Assembly: GCA_937959285.1 (NCBI GenBank)
Contig: CALGAR010000064.1
Coordinates: 62,001 to 126,000 of the forward strand
Direction: 5' to 3'
DNA from: an uncultured Bryobacterales bacterium
GTDB taxonomy: Bacteria > Acidobacteriota > Terriglobia > Bryobacterales > Bryobacteraceae
DNA length: 64,000 nucleotides
Shown here: piece after piece, positions 42,202-50,757 of the stretch
How the letters are laid out: each line of letters starts with the position of its first letter
Position numbering within the stretch: the stretch's first letter is position 1
Made by a program: the position numbers and the translations under genes
The notes under the pieces: model-generated
Told to the model about the DNA's origin: nothing
What the model saw: the letters and a program-made list of their open reading frames with translations, nothing else
Database searches by the model: none

Positions 42202-43595
42202 TGCCGCCTGATCCTCATGGCGCAGGGCTCCTGCCAACGCTTTCAGAGGACGTGCTGCGCGAACTCGAGGAAGCCGGTGAAGTCCTCGATCTGAATGACG
42301 GCGACGCGCTGTTCCGGGAAGGCGACTGCGACTACCCGTTCTACGCAGTCCTCAGCGGGAAGGTCCGCATGACGAAGCAGTTCGGAAATGAGCAGAGACT
42401 CCTCGCGGTGCATGAGCGGGGCCATTTCGTGGGCGAAATGTCGATGCTCACCGGCGGCCCGGCTCTCGCGAGCGCCCACGCCCAGGGTCCGGCGCGAGTC
42501 ACGCGGATTTGCATCGATGATCTTCGCAGGCTGGTGGCCGAGGATTCCCCCCTGGCCCAAACCCTGCTCGCCGCAATGGCCGGCCGTTCCCAGGACGTCG
42601 AGGCGCAGACGCGTCAGCAGGAGAAGCTTTCGGCCCTCGGGAAAATGGCCGCCGCGCTCACCCATGAGTTGAACAACCCCGCGGCGGCGGCGCAGCGGAC
42701 CGGACAGGCTCTGCGTGCCGCGGTTTCGGACTTGCACCGCGACGCCATGCGCTATGACTGCCGATTTACCGACACAGAGCGCGAAAGCGTGCTCGCCCTT
42801 GCCGGCAGCCTGAGCGAGCGCCCCGTTGCCGTCGTCCAGCTTGACCCCCTCGAGCGCAGCGATCGCGAGGAGGAAATGACAGCCTGGCTCGACCTGCATG
42901 GCGTCAGCGACGGGTGGGCATTGTCGTCCACCCTCATAAGTGGAGGAGCCACCCTGGACGATCTTGAAAGGCTCGCAGGAGAGTTCCGGCCGGAGACACT
43001 TTCGATCGCCCTTCACTGGCTTCGCGGTTCACTCCAAGTGAAGGAACTGGCAACGGACCTTGAAGCAAGCGTCAGCCGGATTTCGGAGCTGGTTCGCAGC
43101 TTCAAGGACTACTCGTACATGGATCAGGCCTCGTTTCAGGAGATTGACATCCACGAGGGGATTGAAAGCACGCTCCGCATATTCGAGCCGAGGCTCAAAG
43201 GCGAGATCGAGGTAGTTCGGGATTACGACCTCGGCGCTCCCCGGATCTGCGCCTATGCCGGCGAACTGAATCAGGTTTGGACCAATCTCATCGACAACGC
43301 GATCGATGCCATGGCGGGCAAAGGCACTCTGACTGTGAGAACGGAGCGTAAGAACGACGGGGTTCTCGTAGAGATCGGAGACACCGGCCACGGCGTTGCG
43401 CCGGAGATTCAGGAGCGTATCTTCGAGCCCTTCTTCACGACCAAAGGAGTGGGCGAGGGGACCGGCCTGGGTCTTGATATCTGCTATCGCATTGTCTCGA
43501 AACGTCACGGCGGGTCGATCCGGCTGGCTTCCAAGCCGGGCGACACCCGCTTTCAGGTTTGGCTTCCGATTGAACCTCCAAAGGAGAAAGCGTAA
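42198..43595 (+). CDS. Histidine kinase with N-terminal cyclic-nucleotide-binding domain
   Basis: The 465-residue protein starts by ATGA overlap (42198-42201). Residues ~15-125 are a Crp/cNMP-binding-like domain (DGDALFREGDCDYPFYAVLSGKVRMTK ... LLAVHERGHFVGEMSMLTGGPA). His156 lies in the kinase H box ALTHELNNPAAAA. The ATPase domain has NQVWTNLIDNAIDAM (N box), EIGDTGHGVAPE (G1) and GEGTGLGLDI (G2). About 100 residues (roughly 180-280) are inserted between the two helices of the DHp hairpin, an unusual feature. There is no membrane segment. The natural phosphoryl partner is the receiver domain of the preceding gene. Confidence 0.88.
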   Translation: MMPPDPHGAGLLPTLSEDVLRELEEAGEVLDLNDGDALFREGDCDYPFYAVLSGKVRMTKQFGNEQRLLAVHERGHFVGEMSMLTGGPALASAHAQGPARVTRICIDDLRRLVAEDSPLAQTLLAAMAGRSQDVEAQTRQQEKLSALGKMAAALTHELNNPAAAAQRTGQALRAAVSDLHRDAMRYDCRFTDTERESVLALAGSLSERPVAVVQLDPLERSDREEEMTAWLDLHGVSDGWALSSTLISGGATLDDLERLAGEFRPETLSIALHWLRGSLQVKELATDLEASVSRISELVRSFKDYSYMDQASFQEIDIHEGIESTLRIFEPRLKGEIEVVRDYDLGAPRICAYAGELNQVWTNLIDNAIDAMAGKGTLTVRTERKNDGVLVEIGDTGHGVAPEIQERIFEPFFTTKGVGEGTGLGLDICYRIVSKRHGGSIRLASKPGDTRFQVWLPIEPPKEKA

Positions 43596-43605
43596 GGAGC
43601 CCGGC

Positions 43606-43869
43606 ATGGCGTGCGAGCATCTGGAACAAGCCCGGCCGGCGGAGCCGCGTACACAGGGTTGCGAGGAGTGCCTGAAGCTCGGCGATCGATGGGTCCACCT
43701 TCGCCTGTGCCTCACTTGCGGCCACGTCGGCTGCTGCGACTCCTCAAAGAACAAACACGCGACCAAACATTTTGAAGCGACCGGACATCCTGTCGTCCGC
43801 TCATTCGAGCCGGGCGAAACCTGGGGCTGGTGCTACATCGACCGCGAATTCAAAGACCGAGTCGGATAA
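43606..43869 (+). CDS. Small UBP-type zinc-finger (ZnF-UBP) protein
   Basis: The 87-residue protein starts at the ATG at 43606 after taaggag. Zinc-ligand pattern: Cys3-x-His5, Cys19-x-x-Cys22, Cys35-x-x-Cys38, Cys43/Cys44, His51, His55 and His61, with WVHLRLCLTCGHVGCCD. This matches the ZnF-UBP fold known from eukaryotic deubiquitinases and HDAC6, where it binds the free C-terminal glycine tail of ubiquitin. The whole protein is just this domain. Its bacterial ligand is unknown. It is third in the operon with the receiver-flavoprotein and the kinase. Confidence 0.87.
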   Translation: MACEHLEQARPAEPRTQGCEECLKLGDRWVHLRLCLTCGHVGCCDSSKNKHATKHFEATGHPVVRSFEPGETWGWCYIDREFKDRVG

Positions 43870-43884
43870 GAGCCGGCCGGGCTC
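43870..43884. terminator. Short hairpin between convergent zinc-finger and speA genes
   Basis: GAGCC (43870-43874) and GGCTC (43880-43884) pair around GGCCG immediately after the zinc-finger stop, followed by a pyrimidine-rich stretch. The stem is short, so termination is only probable. Confidence 0.4.
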
Positions 43885-43890
43885 CCTTCT

Positions 43891-45834
43891 CTAACGGACG
43901 TGCGCGTCTTCCAGATAGGTGTAGCCGTGCATTCCGTCTTCGTAGAAGCGGAGCAGGCGTCCGGATTCCTCGTACCCGATCTTGCCCTCGCGAAGCGCCG
44001 CTTCCACGTCGCGGCGGAACTTCTCAATCAGCGTCCTCGAGTTGAATTGCACGTAGTCGAGCACTTCGCGTACGGTATCGCCCTGCACGACGGTATCGAG
44101 AATCACTTCACCGTTGTCGCCAAGCGTGATGTGGACGGCATTGGTATCGCCGAACAGATTGTGCAAATCGCCGAGGATCTCCTGATAGGCGCCCACGAGA
44201 AACGCTCCCAGGTAGTAGGGGCTCCCGTTGAAGGTGTGGAGCGGGAGCGTTCGCTTGACGTCCCTCCGGTCGATGAACTGATCCACCTTGCCATCGGAAT
44301 CACAGGAGATGTCGCCTAGGACCGCTGGCCGCGTCGGCGGCTCGTCGAGCCGGTGCACCGGCATGATTGGAAAAAGCTGCTTGACGGCCCAGGAGTCCGG
44401 CATGCTCTGGAAGAGCGAGAAGTTGCAGAAATACGTGTCTGACAACATCGACTCCAGACCTTCGAGCTCCTCGGGGAAGTATTCGAGGTCCTTCGCCATG
44501 CGCAAGATCCGCCGGCAGATGCTCCAATACAGATTCTCAGCGATGCTGCGCTGATGAAGCGGAAGGTAGCCCAGGCTGAACAGGTTCAGAGCAGCGTCGA
44601 GAGACTGCTGCGCATCGTGGAAGCTCTCGAGCAGGTTCTTGGCGCTGAGCGAGCGGTAGGTCTCCAGGAGATCGATCAGCGGCTGCTCCACGTCATCCGG
44701 GAGTTCGGTGGGCACGTCCTGCTCGCCAAATCCGCTGACGCCGAGCACGTTGAAAACCAGCACGCTGTGGTAGGCCGCGACAGCACGTCCGCTTTCGGTG
44801 ACGATGGTCGGATGAGGAACGTCGGCCTCGTCGCAGACGTTCTGCACGTGGTAGACAACATCCGCCGCATACTCCTGCAGCGTGTAATTGACGCTCGACT
44901 CGAAATCCGTCTGAGAACCGTCATAATCGATGCCGAGCCCGCCGCCTACATCGATGTACTGCAGGCCGGCGCCGGCGCGCTTGAGCTCAACGTAAATCCT
45001 GGCGCACTCGATGACCGCTGCCTTGATCTGGCGGATGTTCGTAATTTGACTGCCGAGGTGGAAGTGCAGCAGCTGCAGGCAGTCCTCCATGCCGAGCGAC
45101 TTCAGCTGATTGAGGGCTCGCAGCGCCTCGGTCACCGTGAGGCCGAACTTCGAGCGGTAGCCGCCCGACGACTTCCAGCGGCCCGATCCGCGGCTTGCAA
45201 GCTTCAGGCGCAATCCAATGGTGGGCCGGACCCCCACGCGCTGGGAGTGCTTGATGATCAGGTCAAGTTCCGTGTACTTTTCGACAACGGGTATAATACG
45301 CCGCCCAATCTTCTGGGCCAGCATCACCATTTCAATATACTCGTCGTCCTTGAAGCCGTTGCAGAGAATCGGGGTGTCGTTGTCCGCCACACCGAGGACC
45401 GCGAGCAGCTCCGGCTTGGAGCCAGCCTCGAGGCCGAAGCCGTAGGGACGCCCGTAACGAAAGACTTCCTCCACGACCTGCCGCTGCTGGTTCACCTTGA
45501 TGGGGTAGACGCAGATGTACTTGCCCTGGAAATTGTGCTCTGCAATCGCTGCCTGGAAGGCATCGTGCAGTTCCTGGATCCGGTGCTTGAGAATCTCGGC
45601 GAAGCGGATCAGGATCGGGAGATTAATGCCGCGCAGCACCAGGCTATCGACGAGATTCTTCAGATCGACCCGGCGGTTTGGCTCTTTGGTGGGATGGACC
45701 CACAGATGGCCGTTGTCGCCCACGGAGAAGTAGCCTTTTCCCCACGCGGCGACGTCATAGAGCTCAGCCGCGTCGGTGGTGGTCCATCGCTCCGTCGGCT
45801 CGTAGACCTGGCTCTCAGTGAGTTTCAGATTCAA
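43891..45834 (-). CDS. speA: Biosynthetic arginine decarboxylase
   Basis: The 647-residue protein matches the SpeA type of PLP fold-III decarboxylase: GKGYFSVGDNGHLWVHP near the N-terminus, the PLP lysine in ICVYPIKVNQQRQVVEEV, FGLEAGSKPELLAVL, LLHFHLGSQITNIR and YIDVGGGLGIDYDGS. The length fits SpeA (~630-660). It makes agmatine from arginine for polyamines. No agmatinase or agmatine deiminase lies in the window; a membrane-fused spermidine-synthase-like gene is at 61560. Confidence 0.95.
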   Translation of the reverse strand: MNLKLTESQVYEPTERWTTTDAAELYDVAAWGKGYFSVGDNGHLWVHPTKEPNRRVDLKNLVDSLVLRGINLPILIRFAEILKHRIQELHDAFQAAIAEHNFQGKYICVYPIKVNQQRQVVEEVFRYGRPYGFGLEAGSKPELLAVLGVADNDTPILCNGFKDDEYIEMVMLAQKIGRRIIPVVEKYTELDLIIKHSQRVGVRPTIGLRLKLASRGSGRWKSSGGYRSKFGLTVTEALRALNQLKSLGMEDCLQLLHFHLGSQITNIRQIKAAVIECARIYVELKRAGAGLQYIDVGGGLGIDYDGSQTDFESSVNYTLQEYAADVVYHVQNVCDEADVPHPTIVTESGRAVAAYHSVLVFNVLGVSGFGEQDVPTELPDDVEQPLIDLLETYRSLSAKNLLESFHDAQQSLDAALNLFSLGYLPLHQRSIAENLYWSICRRILRMAKDLEYFPEELEGLESMLSDTYFCNFSLFQSMPDSWAVKQLFPIMPVHRLDEPPTRPAVLGDISCDSDGKVDQFIDRRDVKRTLPLHTFNGSPYYLGAFLVGAYQEILGDLHNLFGDTNAVHITLGDNGEVILDTVVQGDTVREVLDYVQFNSRTLIEKFRRDVEAALREGKIGYEESGRLLRFYEDGMHGYTYLEDAHVR

Positions 45835-46034
45835 CTCTCGTTCTGCCTCCCGGAAAATTCAAGTGTCCTTCGAAACGGACGGGTGGGGCAACTGCCAATT
45901 GTGTCAAAAATCTGTTCTAGGACTCTGTTAATAATAGACGCTCTATCCCCGGCAGTGGGTGCGATCTAATTGCCTGATAGCACTCGGTCTGGAAGCATAT
46001 CCACGGCACCGGCGGTTCCGATACAATCGTTGCC

Positions 46035-46808
46035 ATGGCCGGACTCCTCGAGGGAAAAACTGCACTGGTTACGGGAGCCAGCAAGGGCGTGGGCAAGGGG
46101 ATCGCCCTGGCTCTGGCGCGTGAAGGCTGCGACGTCGCCGTGAACTACAATTCTGACAGCAAAGGGGCAGAAGCAACCGTCGCGGAGATTTGCTCCGCCG
46201 GCCGTAGGGCGTTTGCCGTACAGGCCAACGTGGGCGTTTCAGCCGATGTCGACTCGATGTTCACCCAGGTCTTCGACAAGTTTCCCCGCCTCGACATTCT
46301 GGTGAACAACGCTGGAGTCCAGACCTGGAAGGAACTGCTGAACCTGACCGAAGCGGAATGGGATCGGGTCCTGAACACCAACTTGAAGGGCACGTTTCTC
46401 TGTACGCAACGGGCCGCCGCGCGGATGAAGGGCGCCGGAGGGGGGCGAATTATCAATATAGGCTCGGGCTGCAACAAGCTGGCCTTCCCCCGGCTGGTCG
46501 ATTACACCTCAAGCAAAGGCGGCATCGAGCAGTTCACCAAAGTAGCGGCGGTAGAGCTCGGGAAGTACAACATTACGGTCAACTGCGTCGCGCCCGGCGC
46601 CGTCGAGATCGAGCGGACCAAGGAGGAAGCCGGCGATTACGCAGGCACCTGGAGCAAGCTCACTCCGCTTGGGCGAGTCGGACTGCCGGATGACATCGGA
46701 AGGGCGGTCGTATTCTTCGCCGGACCGCTGGCAGACTTCGTCACCGGACAGACTCTTTGGGTCGACGGAGGCCTTTTCAGCAAGCCGCATTGGCCCTACG
46801 AACTGTAG
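46035..46808 (+). CDS. Short-chain dehydrogenase/reductase, FabG-like
   Basis: The 257-residue protein has TALVTGASKGVGKGIALALA, VNYNSDSKGAEATV (NADPH-type basic/Asn loop), LVNNAGVQTW, the catalytic Ser, YTSSKGG (Tyr-x-x-x-Lys) and DFVTGQTLWVDGGLFSKPHWPYEL. It resembles glucose 1-dehydrogenase/3-oxoacyl-reductase-type SDRs, but the substrate is not known. It is a single gene; the 200 bases upstream show no clear promoter. Confidence 0.88.
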   Translation: MAGLLEGKTALVTGASKGVGKGIALALAREGCDVAVNYNSDSKGAEATVAEICSAGRRAFAVQANVGVSADVDSMFTQVFDKFPRLDILVNNAGVQTWKELLNLTEAEWDRVLNTNLKGTFLCTQRAAARMKGAGGGRIINIGSGCNKLAFPRLVDYTSSKGGIEQFTKVAAVELGKYNITVNCVAPGAVEIERTKEEAGDYAGTWSKLTPLGRVGLPDDIGRAVVFFAGPLADFVTGQTLWVDGGLFSKPHWPYEL

Positions 46809-46872
46809 GGATGCAGTTCAGCGCGTCTCGTAGCGGGTTGAAGTGTGCCTGCGCCCGTCCGCTGCGCTGTTG

Positions 46873-46901
46873 TTGGATTTCAGGGTGCGATATGCTATAG
46901 A
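46873..46901 (+). promoter_or_regulatory. Sigma-70-type promoter of the ferredoxin gene
   Basis: TTGGAT (46873-46878) and TATAGA (46896-46901) are separated by exactly 17 bases. Transcription would start near 46908, inside the element TTGAATCTTACCGAGTC (46902-46918). That element recurs with one mismatch at 63711-63727. Confidence 0.55.
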
Positions 46902-46959
46902 TTGAATCTTACCGAGTCAGAGTCCTGTAAGGTCTTTAATAGAAAAGGAGTTATCCGGA

Positions 46960-47220
46960 ATGGCATACGTAATCGCAGAACCCTGCATTGGAACGAAAGA
47001 TACCGCCTGCGTTGACGCCTGTCCGGTAGACTGCATTCACCCGAAGAAAGACGACGCCAAGTACGAAACCGAGGAGATGCTGTACATCGATCCGGTCGAG
47101 TGTATTGATTGTGGAGCCTGTGTTCCCGTTTGCCCCGTGTCCGCCATCTTCGCGCTGGATGATCTGCCGGAAAAGTGGGCAAGCTTTGCGCAGAGGAACG
47201 CCGCCTACTTCGGCCGATAA
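46960..47220 (+). CDS. fdxA: 7Fe-type (3Fe-4S/4Fe-4S) ferredoxin
   Basis: The 86-residue protein begins MAYVIAEPCIGTKDTACVDACPVDCI. Cys9, Cys17 (x7 spacing), Cys21 and Cys25 form one group; Cys48, Cys51, Cys54 and Cys58 in CIDCGACVPVCPV form the second. The long first spacing is typical of seven-iron ferredoxins. It is a low-potential electron carrier and a plausible partner of KorAB (36275-38119). aaaaggag lies nine bases before the ATG. Confidence 0.93.
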   Translation: MAYVIAEPCIGTKDTACVDACPVDCIHPKKDDAKYETEEMLYIDPVECIDCGACVPVCPVSAIFALDDLPEKWASFAQRNAAYFGR

Positions 47221-47242
47221 GCCACAGCATCCCTCCGCTCGA

Positions 47243-47623
47243 TCAGCTTCGATACACGGCGCGGGCGACGTCAGTTTCCCAGACCGTTACCTGCGCCACC
47301 CTCACTTCGTTTTCCCGATTCCCCTTGGCCAGTTCCTTGGCAATCTCTTCATGGAAGTACCGGGCCATATTTTCGACAGAAGGGTTCAGCACGTCAAACG
47401 GCGGCACTTCGTTGATGAACACGTGATCGAGCCGGCTGACGACGTCCGCTATCAGCTTCTGGACTTCCACAAAATCCACCAGCAGGCCTGCTGAGTCCAG
47501 CTCCTCGCCCTGAAACACCACCTCGACCCGAAAGTTATGGCCGTGGACGTTCTCACACCCGCCGCGATAGTTCCTCAGCGCATGGCCCGCAGCAAACACG
47601 TGTTCCACGGCAACTTCATACAT
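47243..47623 (-). CDS. queD: 6-carboxy-tetrahydropterin synthase (QueD/PTPS family)
   Basis: The 126-residue protein has the zinc histidines in VEHVFAAGHALRN and VHGHNFRVEVVF, the catalytic Cys in GGCENVHGH, and the Glu in VTVWET. The Cys-x3-His spacing (CENVH) fits QueD, which makes the queuosine/7-deazaguanine precursor; a pterin role is also possible. The first eight bases overlap the end of the upstream helicase gene, indicating one transcript. Confidence 0.88.
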   Translation of the reverse strand: MYEVAVEHVFAAGHALRNYRGGCENVHGHNFRVEVVFQGEELDSAGLLVDFVEVQKLIADVVSRLDHVFINEVPPFDVLNPSVENMARYFHEEIAKELAKGNRENEVRVAQVTVWETDVARAVYRS

Positions 47624-49544
47624 AGAAAAAGCTCTCCACGTCCCTCAATTCCGTCGTGAATTTATAGTCTGGCAGGCTGTCGAAGAACACCTGCCCGTAC
47701 CTCTGCCGTGTGATTCGATTGTCCAGTAGAACAAGGACGCCGCGATCGGACCGACTGCGGATCAATCGGCCAAATCCCTGCTTCAAGGCGATGGCGGCCT
47801 GGGGGATCTGGTAGTCGTAGAAGGGATTGCCGCCCTCTTCCCGGATATTCCGGATGCGCGCTTCGACCACCGGATCGCTCGGTACGGCGAAAGGCAGCTT
47901 ATCAATAATAACGCAGCTTAGACGTTCCCCCGGCACGTCGACGCCCTGCCAGAACGAGGCCGTCGCGAACAGGACGGCGTTCGGGGTCTCAAGGAACTCC
48001 TCAAGCAGCGCGTGCCTGGGACCGGTTCCCTGCAGCAGAACCGGATATTCGATGCAAAGGGAAACGATGTCGTAGGCAACACGCATCTGCTGGTAGCTGG
48101 TGAACAAAACAAAGGCGCGCCCTCGCGAGACGTTCAGAACCCGGACAATCTCGTCGGATGCCGCGCGCGTGAAGCCCGGACTCCGGGGATCCGGGAGATG
48201 CTGCGGCACGTAGAGCAGCGCCTGCTCCTGATAATCGAAATGACTGGGAACCACGAGGGACCGCGCAGCGGGGATGCCGAGCCGCTTTTCTGTGAACTCA
48301 AACCCTCCCGCGACGGCTAAGGTCGCGGAGGTCAGGATGACGGAGTCGACGCGGTCGAACAGCCTTGCCGAGAGGATGTTGGCCACGTCAATCGGCGTTG
48401 CCTGAAGGTAGCATCCGCGGCCTCTCCGCTCGATCCAGTACACGTAGGAGCGTTCCCGAGCCTCGATCCAGAAGGCCAGGCGCTCGGCAAGCTCCCGGGA
48501 GCGGCGAAAGAGGGGAAGAACCTCCTCCGTCGCGTCCTTCACAAGCTGTAAGTTCGCGCCCACCAGCTCGAGAACTCGCAGCAGGTCGAAGTAATGCTCC
48601 TCGTACTTTTCAAGAAACGCCTCCTGCTCATGAAAGCCCCGCCTCCCTTCCCCCTCCGGGAAAAGGCCGAAGAAGCGCTCGGCGTGGTCTTCGAGCATCG
48701 CAAGCGAGCGGTCCAGCTCAGCCGATCCAAAGTTCTTCCTGCGCGCGACAGTAGCGATGTCTCTCCTGAGATCCTGGAACTGATGGTTACTTACGGAGAT
48801 GCCGAAGTACTGGCCCGCAACGTCCTCGATTTCGTGCGCTTCGTCGAAAATGACGGCTGAGTATTCAGGGATGATTCCGCCGTAATCCTCTTCCTTGACG
48901 GCGAGGTCGGCAAAAAAGAGATGGTGATTGACGATGATGATGTCGCTTTCGAGCGCGCGCTGATGCATCAGCGTAATGAAGCACCGCTCGAACTGCTTGC
49001 ATTTCTGGCCGGTGCAGAGGTCTCTGCGAGCGTCGAGCTTCGCCCAGGCCGTGGACCCCTCGGGGAGTGTGCGCACTTCCGCACGATCCCCTGTTTCCGT
49101 CGTCTTCTCCCACTCGCGGATGATCTGGAAGTCGGCCACTTCCTCCAGCCCGCTCAGCACCGGTTCCCGTTCGGCATCATAGACCTTCTGGCGGCAGACG
49201 TAGTTGTTCCGGCCCTTCATGTAGGTGACCCGCAACGGCTGGTCGAAGACTTTGGCGAGAAAGGGAACGTCTTTGTAGAAAAGCTGCTCCTGCAGGTTCA
49301 GCGTGCCGGTGGAGATGACAATCCGCTTGCCAGAGAGGATCGCAGGCACCAGATAGGCGAGCGTCTTGCCGGTGCCAGTTCCCGCCTCGACAATCAGGTG
49401 TCTCTTGTCGGCGAGGGCGGCTTCCACTGCCTCCGCCATTTCCAATTGGCCGGAACGGAACTCGTAGTTCGGATGCCAGCGGGAAAGCAGTCCATTGCGC
49501 CCGAAGAAGTGGCGGACCCGAGAAACGCGCGTTGAGGGTGTCAC
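47616..49544 (-). CDS. dinG: DinG/XPD-type ATP-dependent DNA helicase
   Basis: The 642-residue protein has a GTG start. Visible motifs: Walker A VEAGTGTGKTLAYLVPAIL, STGTLNLQEQL (motif Ia), Walker B VIFDEAHEIED, and the C-terminal LFATASFWQGVDVPGE and GFGRLIRSRSDRGVLVLLD. Cysteines in YVCRQKV and DLCTGQKCKQFERC have the spacing of the 4Fe-4S cluster of XPD-like 5'-3' helicases. It unwinds DNA, or DNA-RNA hybrids, in repair. It is upstream of and overlaps queD. Confidence 0.92.
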   Translation of the reverse strand: MTPSTRVSRVRHFFGRNGLLSRWHPNYEFRSGQLEMAEAVEAALADKRHLIVEAGTGTGKTLAYLVPAILSGKRIVISTGTLNLQEQLFYKDVPFLAKVFDQPLRVTYMKGRNNYVCRQKVYDAEREPVLSGLEEVADFQIIREWEKTTETGDRAEVRTLPEGSTAWAKLDARRDLCTGQKCKQFERCFITLMHQRALESDIIIVNHHLFFADLAVKEEDYGGIIPEYSAVIFDEAHEIEDVAGQYFGISVSNHQFQDLRRDIATVARRKNFGSAELDRSLAMLEDHAERFFGLFPEGEGRRGFHEQEAFLEKYEEHYFDLLRVLELVGANLQLVKDATEEVLPLFRRSRELAERLAFWIEARERSYVYWIERRGRGCYLQATPIDVANILSARLFDRVDSVILTSATLAVAGGFEFTEKRLGIPAARSLVVPSHFDYQEQALLYVPQHLPDPRSPGFTRAASDEIVRVLNVSRGRAFVLFTSYQQMRVAYDIVSLCIEYPVLLQGTGPRHALLEEFLETPNAVLFATASFWQGVDVPGERLSCVIIDKLPFAVPSDPVVEARIRNIREEGGNPFYDYQIPQAAIALKQGFGRLIRSRSDRGVLVLLDNRITRQRYGQVFFDSLPDYKFTTELRDVESFFYV

Positions 49545-49594
49545 CTGCTACTCACAGTATACGAAGGCAAGTAACAGGGGCGGCGGGAGGGAAA

Positions 49595-49620
49595 GCGGCC
49601 GGGCGCGCTGCTCCGGCCGC
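49595..49620 (-). terminator. Hairpin terminator of gapA
   Basis: GCGGCCGG (49595-49602) and CCGGCCGC (49613-49620) form a perfect 8-bp stem with a 10-base loop, 18 bases after the gapA stop on the minus strand, followed by a short T/C run. Confidence 0.6.
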
Positions 49621-49637
49621 GATCGGATCATGACGTC

Positions 49638-50645
49638 TTACAGACCCTTCTTTCCGAGGAAGGAAATGAGGTCGACAATGCGGTTGGAGTAGCCCCACTC
49701 ATTGTCGTACCAGGAAACAACCTTTGCCAGGTTGCCGCCGAGCACCTTCGTCATCTGCGCGTCGACGATGGAGCTGTTCGGGTTCTTTAGCATGTCCGAG
49801 GAGACCACGGGATCTTCCGTGTAAGCGAGGATACCCTTCAGCGGTCCTTCCGCAGCTTCCTTCAACGCAGCATTAATTTCCTCCGCAGTGACCGTCTTGC
49901 TCATCACGGCGACCAGGTCGACGACAGAGACGTCCGGCGTGGGCACGCGCATTGCGTAGCCGTCCAGCTTGCCCTTCAACTCCGGAATCACCAGGCCGAT
50001 AGCCTTTGCCGCGCCCGTCGTCGTTGGAATCATGTTAATGGCGGCGGCGCGAGCCCGGCGTAGGTCCTTGTGGGGGAAGTCCAGCACGTTCTGGTCGTTC
50101 GTGTAGCTGTGAATTGTCGTCATCGAGCCCTTCTCGATGCCGAACTTTTCATGCAGGACTTTCGCGAGCGGAGCCAGACAGTTGGTCGTGCAGGAGGCGT
50201 TCGAAATGACGTTGTGCTTCGCCGGATCGTAGCATTGCTCATTCACGCCCAGGACGATCGTGATGTCCTCATTCTTCGCCGGGGCGGAAATGATCACCTT
50301 CTTCACCGACCCCTTCAGGTGCTTTGCGGCTTGTTCGGCGTCCGTGAACCTGCCGGTTGACTCGACAACGACCTGCGTCCCAAGGGAAGACCAATCGATT
50401 TCCGCCGGATCCTTCGTGGCGAAGACCTTGATCTTCTTGCCGCCGACGTTGATGCTGTCGCCTTCGGCGGTGACGGGCTCAGTGAGGGGCCCAAGAATCG
50501 AGTCGTACTTCAGCAGGTGCGCCAGAGTCTTGGTGTCCGTTAAATCATTGGCCGCGACAAACTCAATGTCCGGGTTGTTTAATCCTGCGCGGACCACATT
50601 GCGACCAATACGGCCGAAGCCGTTAATACCTACTTTAATAGCCAT
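49638..50645 (-). CDS. gapA: Glyceraldehyde-3-phosphate dehydrogenase
   Basis: The 335-residue protein begins MAIKVGINGFGRIGRNVVRAG. It carries the catalytic NASCTTNCLAPLAKVLHEKFGIEKGSMTTIHSYTNDQ and the Asp after the Rossmann fold (AANDLTD), and ends NEWGYSNRIVDLISFLGKKGL. It is the glycolytic enzyme that converts glyceraldehyde 3-phosphate to 1,3-bisphosphoglycerate with NAD. gagagga precedes the ATG. It is a single gene with its own terminator. Confidence 0.97.
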   Translation of the reverse strand: MAIKVGINGFGRIGRNVVRAGLNNPDIEFVAANDLTDTKTLAHLLKYDSILGPLTEPVTAEGDSINVGGKKIKVFATKDPAEIDWSSLGTQVVVESTGRFTDAEQAAKHLKGSVKKVIISAPAKNEDITIVLGVNEQCYDPAKHNVISNASCTTNCLAPLAKVLHEKFGIEKGSMTTIHSYTNDQNVLDFPHKDLRRARAAAINMIPTTTGAAKAIGLVIPELKGKLDGYAMRVPTPDVSVVDLVAVMSKTVTAEEINAALKEAAEGPLKGILAYTEDPVVSSDMLKNPNSSIVDAQMTKVLGGNLAKVVSWYDNEWGYSNRIVDLISFLGKKGL

Positions 50646-50757
50646 TGCGGGTATCCTCTCTGCGTGTTAGGGAAAGTCATCTTAATGATAGCAAATGATA
50701 GACTTCCCCACACGTATTTCGGATCTCTATGTCCTTTAAGCGGGCGCCGGAAAGAGG

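Noticed and set aside
44554..45969. A 471-codon open frame on the plus strand opposite speA.
   Set aside because: It is antisense to a clear arginine decarboxylase along its whole length and its translation has no family features; GC-rich codon bias creates such open frames.
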